Shown: in pieces, positions 1 through 6,013 of the stretch
Position numbering within the stretch: the stretch's first letter is position 1
Layout: every line of letters starts with the position of its first letter
Source of the DNA: Gammaproteobacteria bacterium
GTDB taxonomy: Bacteria > Pseudomonadota > Gammaproteobacteria > SZUA-229
DNA: 8,529 bases
NCBI GenBank assembly: GCA_030637945.1
Contig: DAOWFN010000140.1
Location: 1-8,529 of the forward strand
Direction: 5' to 3'
Made by a program: the position numbers and the translations under genes
Notes under the pieces: model-generated
Seen by the model: the letters and a program-made list of their open reading frames with translations, nothing else
Databases searched by the model: none
Told to the model about the DNA's origin: nothing

Positions 1-1205
1 GTACCGATATCGTGCTTGGTGGTAACCTTGAAGCAGAGCTGGCGCAGAATAAAGATGCATCTGAAGAGAAGCTTGACGGAATAAATCAGGATTGGAAAAA
101 ACGTCATCAACAGGTGTTAGACGCTGGTGGGTTGCACGTGATCGGTAGTGAGCGTCATGAGTCTCGTCGAATAGATAATCAGTTGCGCGGTCGTTCAGGT
201 CGCCAGGGTGATGCAGGTTCTAGTCGTTTTTATCTGTCGCTGCAAGATGATCTGATGCGCATCTTTGCTTCAGACAAAGTCGGCGCACTGATGAAAAAAC
301 TTGGTATGGAAGAGGGTGAGGCGATCGAGCACCCCTGGGTCAACCGGGCGATCGAAAATGCACAGCGTAAAGTTGAAGGCAGTAACTACGATATCCGCAA
401 ACAGTTACTCGAATATGATGATGTAGCCAATGATCAGCGTAAAGTGATCTACGGGCAACGTAATGAAATGATGGCAGAATCAGACTTATCAACAACCATC
501 AAAGACATTCGTGAAGAAGTAGTCAATAACATTATTACAACATATATTCCTGCTGGCAGCCTGGACGAACAATGGGACATAGACGGCCTGGAAAATGCTT
601 TGGCTGATGAGTTTGGCCAAAACATGCCAGTTAACGAATGGTTGGAACAGGATAATATGCTGGATGAGACAGGGTTTCGTAAAAAAATTCTCTCAGCCAT
701 TCTGGAAGAGTATGAGGCTAAAGAGCGAACGGTTGGTGCTGAAGGTCTTCGTAACTATGAAAAACATGTGGTATTAAATGTTCTGGATAGATTATGGAAA
801 GAGCACCTGGCGGCAATGGATTACCTGAGGCAAAGTATTGGCTTGCGCGGATACGCACAGAAAAATCCTAAACAGGAGTACAAGCGTGAAGCGTTTGAAA
901 TGTTTACAGAACTGCTCGAGCGTATGAAATATGAGATCGTGACGATTATTTCGAAAGTTAAAATTCAGTCACAAGAGCAAGTTGAAGAACTTGATGCCAA
1001 TGAGAACCCACAAGTGCAAAATGTGAGTTATCAGCATGCCGATGCAGCGGGTATGACAGATGCCCAGGCAGAAGGTGAGTCACAGGAAGGTGATCAGGCA
1101 CCCGCGCAGCCCTATCAACGCGAGCAGAAAAAAATAGGGCGTAACGAGCCCTGTTATTGTGGCTCTGGTAAGAAATACAAACAGTGTCACGGTAAGTTAA
1201 CCTAA
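1..1205 (+). CDS. secA: Protein translocase ATPase SecA, C-terminal part (5' end outside window)
   Basis: SecA is the cytoplasmic motor ATPase that pushes unfolded preproteins through the SecYEG channel in the inner membrane. The reading frame is open from the first bases. It begins inside the second nucleotide-binding domain with TDIVLGGN (helicase motif V), followed by the motif VI segment HESRRIDNQLRGRSGRQGD about 55 codons on. The helical scaffold and wing regions follow, with RLWKEHLAAMDYLRQSIGLRGY at about codons 260-280 of the window. A charged, Gln/Glu-rich linker leads to a SEC-C zinc motif, CYCGSGKKYKQCH, encoded at about 1152-1190. This motif binds zinc and the chaperone SecB. About 400 codons of a protein of roughly 900 residues are present, so about half is missing to the left. 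The GTG at position 12 is internal and not a start. The natural C-terminus is intact, ending in TAA. argJ follows after 18 bases. Identity is very secure. Confidence 0.98.
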   Translation, partial: TDIVLGGNLEAELAQNKDASEEKLDGINQDWKKRHQQVLDAGGLHVIGSERHESRRIDNQLRGRSGRQGDAGSSRFYLSLQDDLMRIFASDKVGALMKKLGMEEGEAIEHPWVNRAIENAQRKVEGSNYDIRKQLLEYDDVANDQRKVIYGQRNEMMAESDLSTTIKDIREEVVNNIITTYIPAGSLDEQWDIDGLENALADEFGQNMPVNEWLEQDNMLDETGFRKKILSAILEEYEAKERTVGAEGLRNYEKHVVLNVLDRLWKEHLAAMDYLRQSIGLRGYAQKNPKQEYKREAFEMFTELLERMKYEIVTIISKVKIQSQEQVEELDANENPQVQNVSYQHADAAGMTDAQAEGESQEGDQAPAQPYQREQKKIGRNEPCYCGSGKKYKQCHGKLT

Positions 1206-1223
1206 GACGTACCATTCATATCT

Positions 1224-2444
1224 ATGGCTGTTGGACTATCTGAACCTGATGAAATTTTACCCGTTGCAGGAATAAAACTTGCATCGCTTGCTGCAGGGAT
1301 TAAAAAAAGTGGCCAGGATGATCTGGTCGTTTTTTTGTTTGATGAGCTAGCGACATGCGCAGCCACCTTCACCCAAAACGCATTTTGTGCCGCGCCGGTA
1401 ACGCTGGCTAAAAAGCATCTGGCATCACCTCAGCATCCTCGTGCGTTACTTATTAACTCGGGCAACGCTAACGCGGGAACCGGCGAAAAAGGCATGCAAA
1501 ATGCCGAGAAAAGCTGTCAGTGGCTGGCTGATGCATTGCAGCTATCGGCTGAACAGGTTCTGCCATTTTCGACAGGCGTCATAGGTGAACAACTACCTAT
1601 GTCAAAGCTACAGTCAGGTATAACCCTGATCACAACAAAACTGTCTGAAGATAACTGGTTGTCAGCCGCTACCGGAATAATGACAACGGATACAGTTGCC
1701 AAAGCGGTTTCGAAAACGATATCACTGGATGGTCAGAAAGTTACTATAAGTGGCATCGCCAAAGGTTCAGGAATGATCTGTCCTAATATGGCGACGATGC
1801 TAGCTTTCATAGCGACCGATGCCAACATCGAAGCTGATTTTTTACAACAATGTTTATCTGACATCGTCGAAGACAGTTTTAATGCGATTACCGTTGATGG
1901 TGACACATCAACGAATGATGCATGTGTATTAGTAGCAACAGCAGTAGCGAAAAACAAGCAACTCGATGCAAGTTCTGCCGACGTGGAAACATTCTCAAAA
2001 ACATTGAATGAGGTCTGTCAGCAACTTGCGCAAGCTATTATTCGTGATGCTGAAGGTGCTACAAAATTTGTTACCGTAGAAGTAGTGCAAGCCGGCTCAA
2101 AATCAGAAGCAAAAAATGTTGCGTATACTGTTGCTCATTCACCACTGGTAAAAACGGCGCTGTACGCCAGTGATCCGAACTGGGGAAGAATTCTTGCTGC
2201 GGTAGGCAGAGCAGGTATAGAGCAGTTGGATGTCTCAGGCGTAAATATCTTTCTCGATGATGTTTGCATCGTCCAGGGTGGTGGAGTAGATGCAGACTAC
2301 ACTGAAGAAAGAGGCCAGAAAGTGATGGATCAGAGCGAGATTAAAATCACAATCGAATTAGGAAGAGGTGATTGTTCAGCCTTGATATGGACATCGGATC
2401 TGTCGCATGAATATGTACGCATCAATTCTGAGTATCGTTCTTAG
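1224..2444 (+). CDS. argJ: Bifunctional glutamate N-acetyltransferase / ornithine acetyltransferase ArgJ
   Basis: ArgJ moves the acetyl group from N-acetylornithine to glutamate, giving ornithine and recycling acetylglutamate in arginine synthesis. Some family members also use acetyl-CoA. The 406 residues are the normal family length. Visible motifs are NSGNANAGTGE (about 78-88), STGVIG (116-121, with the Thr-Gly pair of the oxyanion hole), and the self-cleavage site PNMATMLAF. In that site Thr191 should become the new N-terminus of the beta chain and the catalytic nucleophile. VDGDTSTND (about 224-232) and DPNWGRILAAVGRAG lie in the beta chain. The C-terminus ends in RINSEYRS, so the gene is complete. 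Whether it is mono- or bifunctional cannot be read from these motifs. The ATG at 1224 fits the family N-terminus, but no clear Shine-Dalgarno sequence precedes it. The gene is in the same frame as secA, six codons after its stop. It is probably co-transcribed with secA and the Nudix fusion downstream. Confidence 0.96.
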   Translation: MAVGLSEPDEILPVAGIKLASLAAGIKKSGQDDLVVFLFDELATCAATFTQNAFCAAPVTLAKKHLASPQHPRALLINSGNANAGTGEKGMQNAEKSCQWLADALQLSAEQVLPFSTGVIGEQLPMSKLQSGITLITTKLSEDNWLSAATGIMTTDTVAKAVSKTISLDGQKVTISGIAKGSGMICPNMATMLAFIATDANIEADFLQQCLSDIVEDSFNAITVDGDTSTNDACVLVATAVAKNKQLDASSADVETFSKTLNEVCQQLAQAIIRDAEGATKFVTVEVVQAGSKSEAKNVAYTVAHSPLVKTALYASDPNWGRILAAVGRAGIEQLDVSGVNIFLDDVCIVQGGGVDADYTEERGQKVMDQSEIKITIELGRGDCSALIWTSDLSHEYVRINSEYRS

Positions 2445-2461
2445 AGATATTTTAATCCCTC

Positions 2462-3433
2462 ATGCCTGACATCGTCCATGTTGCCGTTGCAGTCATTGTT
2501 AATGCAAACAATGAAGTCTGTATTAGTCTGCGCCATAAAGATTCTCATCAGGGTGGTTTGTGGGAATTTCCCGGCGGTAAAATCGAGCATGGTGAAACAA
2601 CAGAACAAGCTTTGATCCGTGAGATTAAAGAAGAGCTTGATCTAGATATTCAACAGTCACGTTGTTTAATTACCATCACGCATGATTATCATGACAAGAG
2701 GGTGTGTCTGCACGTACGTAAAGTATTGTCTTATCAAGGGCAGGCGACCGGCGTCGAAGGTCAGCAGGTAGAGTGGGTAAATATTTCTTCGTTGTCCGAC
2801 TATGGCTTTCCGGTAGCGAATCTGCCTGTCATCAAAGCACTGCAATTGCCTGACAGGTATTTGATCACTGGAAAATTTATTGATAATGATGATTTTGTTA
2901 GTAAGTTAAAAAATGCACTTGACCAAAAGATTAAACTTGTTCAGTTGAGATTAAAAAATGGCGATTTAAAAGATAAAAATCAGATGCAATTACTGCTCGA
3001 GCAAACGGCAATGTTATGTCGTCAGTCGGGTGCAAAATTAATGTTGAATCTATCATCTGATTTTATTGATGCCATTGATCTGTCTCAGGTGAGCTTTGAC
3101 GGATTTCATGCAGATAGCCGTACACTCAAGCTGTTGTCCACAGGTGAGTTTCAGCATGCGCTGAAAGGTAAGTTACTTTCAGCCTCATGCCATAACAGTA
3201 AAGAGTTGCAACAAGCTATGCAGCTGGAAGCTGATTTTGTTGTATTGTCGCCAGTACAGAAAACAGCGAGTCACCCTGAAATGGAAGCATTAGGCTGGCA
3301 GCAATTTTCCAGCATGGTAGAAAGACTTACTGTGCCTGTTTATGCCTTAGGGGGTGTATCTGCTGGGGATATAGAGACTGCCTGGTCACATGGTGGGCAG
3401 GGCGTCGCGGCGATCAGTGCTTTTTGGAAATAG
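2462..3433 (+). CDS. mutT: MutT-type Nudix hydrolase fused to a ThiE/TenI-like domain
   Basis: Residues 1-130 are a MutT-like Nudix domain, expected to hydrolyse 8-oxo-dGTP to the monophosphate and so prevent A:T to C:G changes. The Nudix box runs from Gly39 to Leu61 (GKIEHGE, seven residues, REIKEEL) with all catalytic glutamates. Asp60 stands where the consensus has Gly. WEFPGG precedes the box, as in MutT. Residues from about 133 to 323 form a TIM-barrel-like domain of the thiamine phosphate synthase/TenI family: VQLRLK (160-165), SASCHN (240-245), VLSPVQKT and YALGGV. The ThiE signatures are changed: the ND pair reads NL (196-197), the HLGQ loop reads HADS (216-219), and the TxTK lysine appears as His. 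TMP synthase activity is therefore doubtful. The same fusion is known beside secA/argJ in Pseudomonas relatives. The ATG lies 17 bases after argJ without a visible ribosome site. Nudix assignment is strong; the role of the second half is unknown. Confidence 0.92.
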   Translation: MPDIVHVAVAVIVNANNEVCISLRHKDSHQGGLWEFPGGKIEHGETTEQALIREIKEELDLDIQQSRCLITITHDYHDKRVCLHVRKVLSYQGQATGVEGQQVEWVNISSLSDYGFPVANLPVIKALQLPDRYLITGKFIDNDDFVSKLKNALDQKIKLVQLRLKNGDLKDKNQMQLLLEQTAMLCRQSGAKLMLNLSSDFIDAIDLSQVSFDGFHADSRTLKLLSTGEFQHALKGKLLSASCHNSKELQQAMQLEADFVVLSPVQKTASHPEMEALGWQQFSSMVERLTVPVYALGGVSAGDIETAWSHGGQGVAAISAFWK

Positions 3434-3442
3434 TTTCGATGC

Positions 3443-4213
3443 TTAAATAGCGCACATCTTTAACTTAAAGTTAATATCTTCTTTGCATTGTTCTGGCCGT
3501 AATGATGGGTCATCATTGGACATAAAGCGTATAGAAAAACGGTGTTTACCCGCACTGATTTCAGGATAATATGAACCATCAACAGGGATAGAGGTTCTTA
3601 ATAATTGTATTGCCTGGTTCGTATCAAGTGATTGTTGAAAAAAACCATGTTGTGCTGTTTCATTTGTATTTTCTGTACTGTTTCTTAATACATCTAAAAT
3701 TAATTGTACTGCCTGGTCTAAATGAATAAATGGTTGAAACCATTTTTCGATATGTTTTTGTCTGGTTTCTTTTGGCAGTGTGAGCCAATGTTTCAGTGTA
3801 GGTAAATCAAAATCACATATGCTGCCGGGCACAGAATTTTTCTGAGCGATTGCGTTAAGCAGTTCAACATTTTTTGTTTCATGACCAATCTGGCCGCCAA
3901 TAGCCTGTAGTTCTCCAATGCGTGTTTGTATGTTTTTTAACACTGAGGATAGTTGTGCTTGATCAATTTGTGGGCGTTTTGCCAGGCGTTCAAGTCGAGA
4001 GTGTTGGCGCTCGAGTTCTTTAAGTACTTCTAATTTGACATCGCTGCGTGTGGTGTATGCCAGTATTTGCAATATTGAGTCAATAGCAACTCGATTATTC
4101 CAGTCTGAGCCATGGCTCAGATGAAAAGCGTATTCCTGAAACAATTTTTCCAGCCGTAAAAAAGAACGCACTTTTTCATTTAATGGCTGCTCGTAAACGT
4201 AATATTCTGTCAC
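3443..4213 (-). CDS. zapD: Cell division protein ZapD (YacF), FtsZ-bundling factor
   Basis: ZapD binds the C-terminal tail of FtsZ in the cytoplasm and cross-links its filaments, strengthening the Z-ring. The 256 residues match the family length of about 250. Signatures are PLNEKVRSFLRLE (10-22), a helical N-terminal domain to about residue 115, SICDFDLPTLKHWL (131-144), and the strand-rich C-terminal segment YPEISAGKHRFSIRFM (216-231). The start is a GTG codon. It puts PLNEK at residues 10-14, the same spacing as in E. coli ZapD (MQTQVLFEHPLNEK), so I keep it although no Shine-Dalgarno sequence is visible. The gene lies 94 bases downstream of coaE, wider than most gaps here, and may have its own promoter. 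It converges with the Nudix fusion, only 9 bases between stop codons. In E. coli, yacG sits on the downstream side of zapD; here there is no room for it. Confidence 0.94.
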   Translation of the reverse strand: MTEYYVYEQPLNEKVRSFLRLEKLFQEYAFHLSHGSDWNNRVAIDSILQILAYTTRSDVKLEVLKELERQHSRLERLAKRPQIDQAQLSSVLKNIQTRIGELQAIGGQIGHETKNVELLNAIAQKNSVPGSICDFDLPTLKHWLTLPKETRQKHIEKWFQPFIHLDQAVQLILDVLRNSTENTNETAQHGFFQQSLDTNQAIQLLRTSIPVDGSYYPEISAGKHRFSIRFMSNDDPSLRPEQCKEDINFKLKMCAI

Positions 4214-4243
4214 TTTTGGAATTCTTTGATTATTTATGCTATT

Positions 4244-4271
4244 TAGATAGATATGTCATATGACTCGGCAA
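4244..4271 (-). promoter_or_regulatory. Possible sigma-70-type promoter for zapD, with a palindrome in the spacer
   Basis: On the minus strand TTGCCG (4271-4266) and TATCTA (4249-4244) are separated by 16 bases, a passable -35/-10 pair. Transcription would begin about 25 bases before the zapD GTG. The spacer holds a perfect 10-base palindrome, GTCATATGAC (4255-4264), which could be an operator or chance. The region is AT-rich, where such matches arise easily, and zapD may simply be transcribed from upstream through coaE. Confidence 0.3.
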
Positions 4272-4307
4272 ATTTTACACTTTTTTCGTGGTTGGGTGGC
4301 AGGATTT

Positions 4308-4925
4308 TTAGTGTTCTGTTTTTGATAAAGCTGTATATTTATTATGTAGTTGCAGGACTTGTGATTCTAGTGTATTGAAATCGTTATTATTTTTTATAAT
4401 ATCATCTGTTTCATCGATTCGTTTTTTATCTGTAGCTTGATTCTTAATGATGGATCGGATTTCATCAACACTTCTCTTGTCACGTGCCAAAACACGATTA
4501 ATTCTGGTTTTTTCATCTGAGATAACAACCAGGACTCTGTCTATAAGGTCACGGAAGCCGGTTTCGAATAACAGGGGTATGACTACGATGATGTAATGAG
4601 GTCGCGTTTTATCCGAATCGCAGTCTCGTATTATCCTGCTGACTTCATTTCGTATTTTAGGGTGTAGGATATTTTCTAGCTGTTGTTTTTCTTTTTCATC
4701 ATTGAAGACGATCTCTGCAAGTTTTTTTCTGTCTAGAGAACCATCGAGATTAAGTACAGCTTCCCCGAAAGTGCTGATTATCTCTTTTAGTGTAGAAGTG
4801 TTGCTGTCAACGAGCTCACGAGCGATAAGGTCGGTGTCAATTATTTGAATGCCAAGATCTGCAAACAGGTTCGAGACGGTTGTTTTGCCGCTTCCAATGC
4901 CACCTGTTAACCCAATTATTAACAT
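4308..4925 (-). CDS. coaE: Dephospho-CoA kinase
   Basis: CoaE phosphorylates the 3'-hydroxyl of dephospho-CoA with ATP, the last step of coenzyme A synthesis, in the cytoplasm. From the chosen ATG at 4925 the protein has 205 residues, the usual size. It opens with MLIIGLTGGIGSGKTT, whose P-loop (GGIGSGKT, 8-15) begins a few residues from the N-terminus as in all family members. Asp30-Thr-Asp32 lies in the conserved IDTDLIARELV segment. ILHP (86-89) and IPLLFETGF (116-124) are the substrate-site and lid-region signatures. The frame is open further upstream to an ATG at 5003, but that would add 26 unrelated residues and overlap pilD by 68 bases, so I reject it. With the chosen start, pilD ends 10 bases upstream, which suggests coupled translation. 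A weak GAAG is the only ribosome-site candidate. The pilD-coaE pair is common in gammaproteobacteria. The C-terminal third is rich in Asn, Asp and Lys. Confidence 0.95.
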   Translation of the reverse strand: MLIIGLTGGIGSGKTTVSNLFADLGIQIIDTDLIARELVDSNTSTLKEIISTFGEAVLNLDGSLDRKKLAEIVFNDEKEKQQLENILHPKIRNEVSRIIRDCDSDKTRPHYIIVVIPLLFETGFRDLIDRVLVVISDEKTRINRVLARDKRSVDEIRSIIKNQATDKKRIDETDDIIKNNNDFNTLESQVLQLHNKYTALSKTEH

Positions 4926-4935
4926 GTCTTCACTG

Positions 4936-5838
4936 TTATGACAAAAATGATAGGTAGGTCGCGTTGATGGTATCTCCCCATAATAATGCAATCCAGCCTG
5001 CAATGGCTAGATAGGGACCAAAAGGAATCGGTTGCTGTTTTTTTGTCTTACCGATAACTAACATGCTGATGCCCATGATAGAACCAACGATAGAAGACAT
5101 AAAAATAATTTGTGGCAGATAGCTGAAGCCTACCCAGGCACCGAGGGCGGCGAGTAATTTAAAATCACCAAAACCCATACCCTCTTTTTTTGTTATCAAT
5201 TTAAATAGCTGGTATACCGACCAGAGAATTAAGTAGCCTGCTATCGCACCGATTACACTGGATTTCAAATCAGTAAATACTTCATAGAAACTTAAAAATA
5301 TACCAAGCCACAATAAGGGTAGCGTTATGTTGTCTGGTAATAACTGTTTCTTGATGTCGATTAAAGTTAATGCGATCAGCACCCAGGTGAAAAATAATGC
5401 AGCGAGAGTCTGTAGTGTTACACCCAAGGTATACGCAACGACAACAGAAGCAAGGCCTGTTAATAGTTCAACAACAGGGTACTGGATTGATATAGCGGTT
5501 GCACAGGAAGAGCATTTTGCTCTTAAAAACAGATAGCTAAGTACAGGGATATTTTCCCAAACGCGTAACTTGTGTCCACAGTTCGGGCATGCAGATGCAG
5601 GCGTTGACAGATTTATTGATAATAAGCTGTCGTCGATCTCGGGCGGTTTCAGTTCTAAAAACTCATGACATTCAAGCTTCCAGTCACGTTCGAGCATGAG
5701 AGGTAAACGGTAAGCGACAACATTTAAAAAACTGCCGACACATAAGCCAAAAAATAAAGTGGATGTATAAAATAACCACGGAGATGACTGGAAAATAATA
5801 GATAAATTTTCAAACAAAGAGGTAATATTTTCAAACAT
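4936..5838 (-). CDS. pilD: Type IV prepilin leader peptidase and N-methyltransferase PilD
   Basis: PilD is an inner-membrane aspartic protease that cuts the short leader from type IV prepilins, and often from type II secretion pseudopilins, then methylates the new N-terminal residue. The 300-residue protein starts with a hydrophobic helix (about 20-45) ending in GSFLNVVAYRLP. A cytoplasmic loop follows with four zinc-type cysteines, C84-x2-C87 and C109-x2-C112, the pattern of the bifunctional methylating class. The two catalytic aspartates are Asp161 (ALTLIDIKKQLLPD) and Asp225 (GMGFGDFKLL). They are 64 residues apart, the spacing found in characterised enzymes. Several further membrane helices extend to the C-terminus. 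The ATG is certain as the upstream limit because an in-frame TGA immediately precedes it, and the next Met (48) falls after the first motif. No good ribosome site is visible. A 175-base spacer with hairpins separates it from pilC, while coaE follows after 10 bases. Confidence 0.96.
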   Translation of the reverse strand: MFENITSLFENLSIIFQSSPWLFYTSTLFFGLCVGSFLNVVAYRLPLMLERDWKLECHEFLELKPPEIDDSLLSINLSTPASACPNCGHKLRVWENIPVLSYLFLRAKCSSCATAISIQYPVVELLTGLASVVVAYTLGVTLQTLAALFFTWVLIALTLIDIKKQLLPDNITLPLLWLGIFLSFYEVFTDLKSSVIGAIAGYLILWSVYQLFKLITKKEGMGFGDFKLLAALGAWVGFSYLPQIIFMSSIVGSIMGISMLVIGKTKKQQPIPFGPYLAIAGWIALLWGDTINATYLSFLS

Positions 5839-5918
5839 TCAATTGGCGGCCAGTTTTTTATTTTGATAAATAATAACCCTGCAGCATGTGGAAGGGTATT
5901 TATTCTTTTTTATTAATA

Positions 5919-5951
5919 GTAGGTCGGGATAAGGCTTTTGCCGTTCCCGGC
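5919..5951 (+). repeat. REP-like hairpin preceded by GTAG in the pilC-pilD spacer
   Basis: GTAG (5919-5922) directly precedes an imperfect palindrome (5923-5951). Its arms, GTCGGGATAAGGC and GCCGTTCCCGGC, pair over 11 Watson-Crick or G-T pairs plus one further outer wobble, with one bulged T (5930), one A/G mismatch (5932/5943) and a TTTT loop (5936-5939). A GTAG or GGAG tetranucleotide beside a GC-rich hairpin is the hallmark of bacterial REP elements mobilised by RAYT (Y1) transposases. No U-tract follows on either strand, so it is not a typical terminator. Only one copy is in the window, so repetitiveness is inferred. Confidence 0.5.
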
Positions 5952-5966
5952 GCGATCTAACTATGT

Positions 5967-5995
5967 CTGTAAAGCTACAGTTCTTGCTATAGAAC
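5967..5995. other. Two small adjacent stem-loops after pilC
   Basis: CTGTA (5967-5971) pairs with TACAG (5976-5980) around a four-base loop, and GTTCT (5980-5984) pairs with AGAAC (5991-5995) around a six-base loop. They share base 5980, so the two stems cannot both be full length. Each stem has only five pairs and no T-run follows on the minus strand, so a terminator call is not justified. They could protect the 3' end of a pilB-pilC transcript or be chance. Confidence 0.2.
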
Positions 5996-6013
5996 CTTTT
6001 CTATATTTAATAT

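Noticed and set aside
3460..3474. Palindrome TTAACTTAAAGTTAA near the convergent gene ends, as a possible bidirectional terminator
   Set aside because: It has a single-base centre, a stem almost entirely of A-T pairs, no following T-run, and lies inside zapD codons.
4926..5003. An upstream ATG at 5003 that would extend coaE by 26 residues into pilD
   Set aside because: The P-loop of CoaE begins a few residues from the N-terminus in the family, and the added residues do not resemble any known extension. They are the pilD 3' end read in another frame.
5842..5856. TGGCCGCCAATTGA before pilD as a sigma-54 promoter
   Set aside because: The GG is not followed at the required 10-base spacing by GC, and the position would overlap the start codon region.
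5886..5960. Plus-strand 24-codon ORF (ATG to TAA) across the hairpin in the pilC-pilD spacer
   Set aside because: There is no ribosome site, it has no recognisable similarity, and its length is expected by chance.
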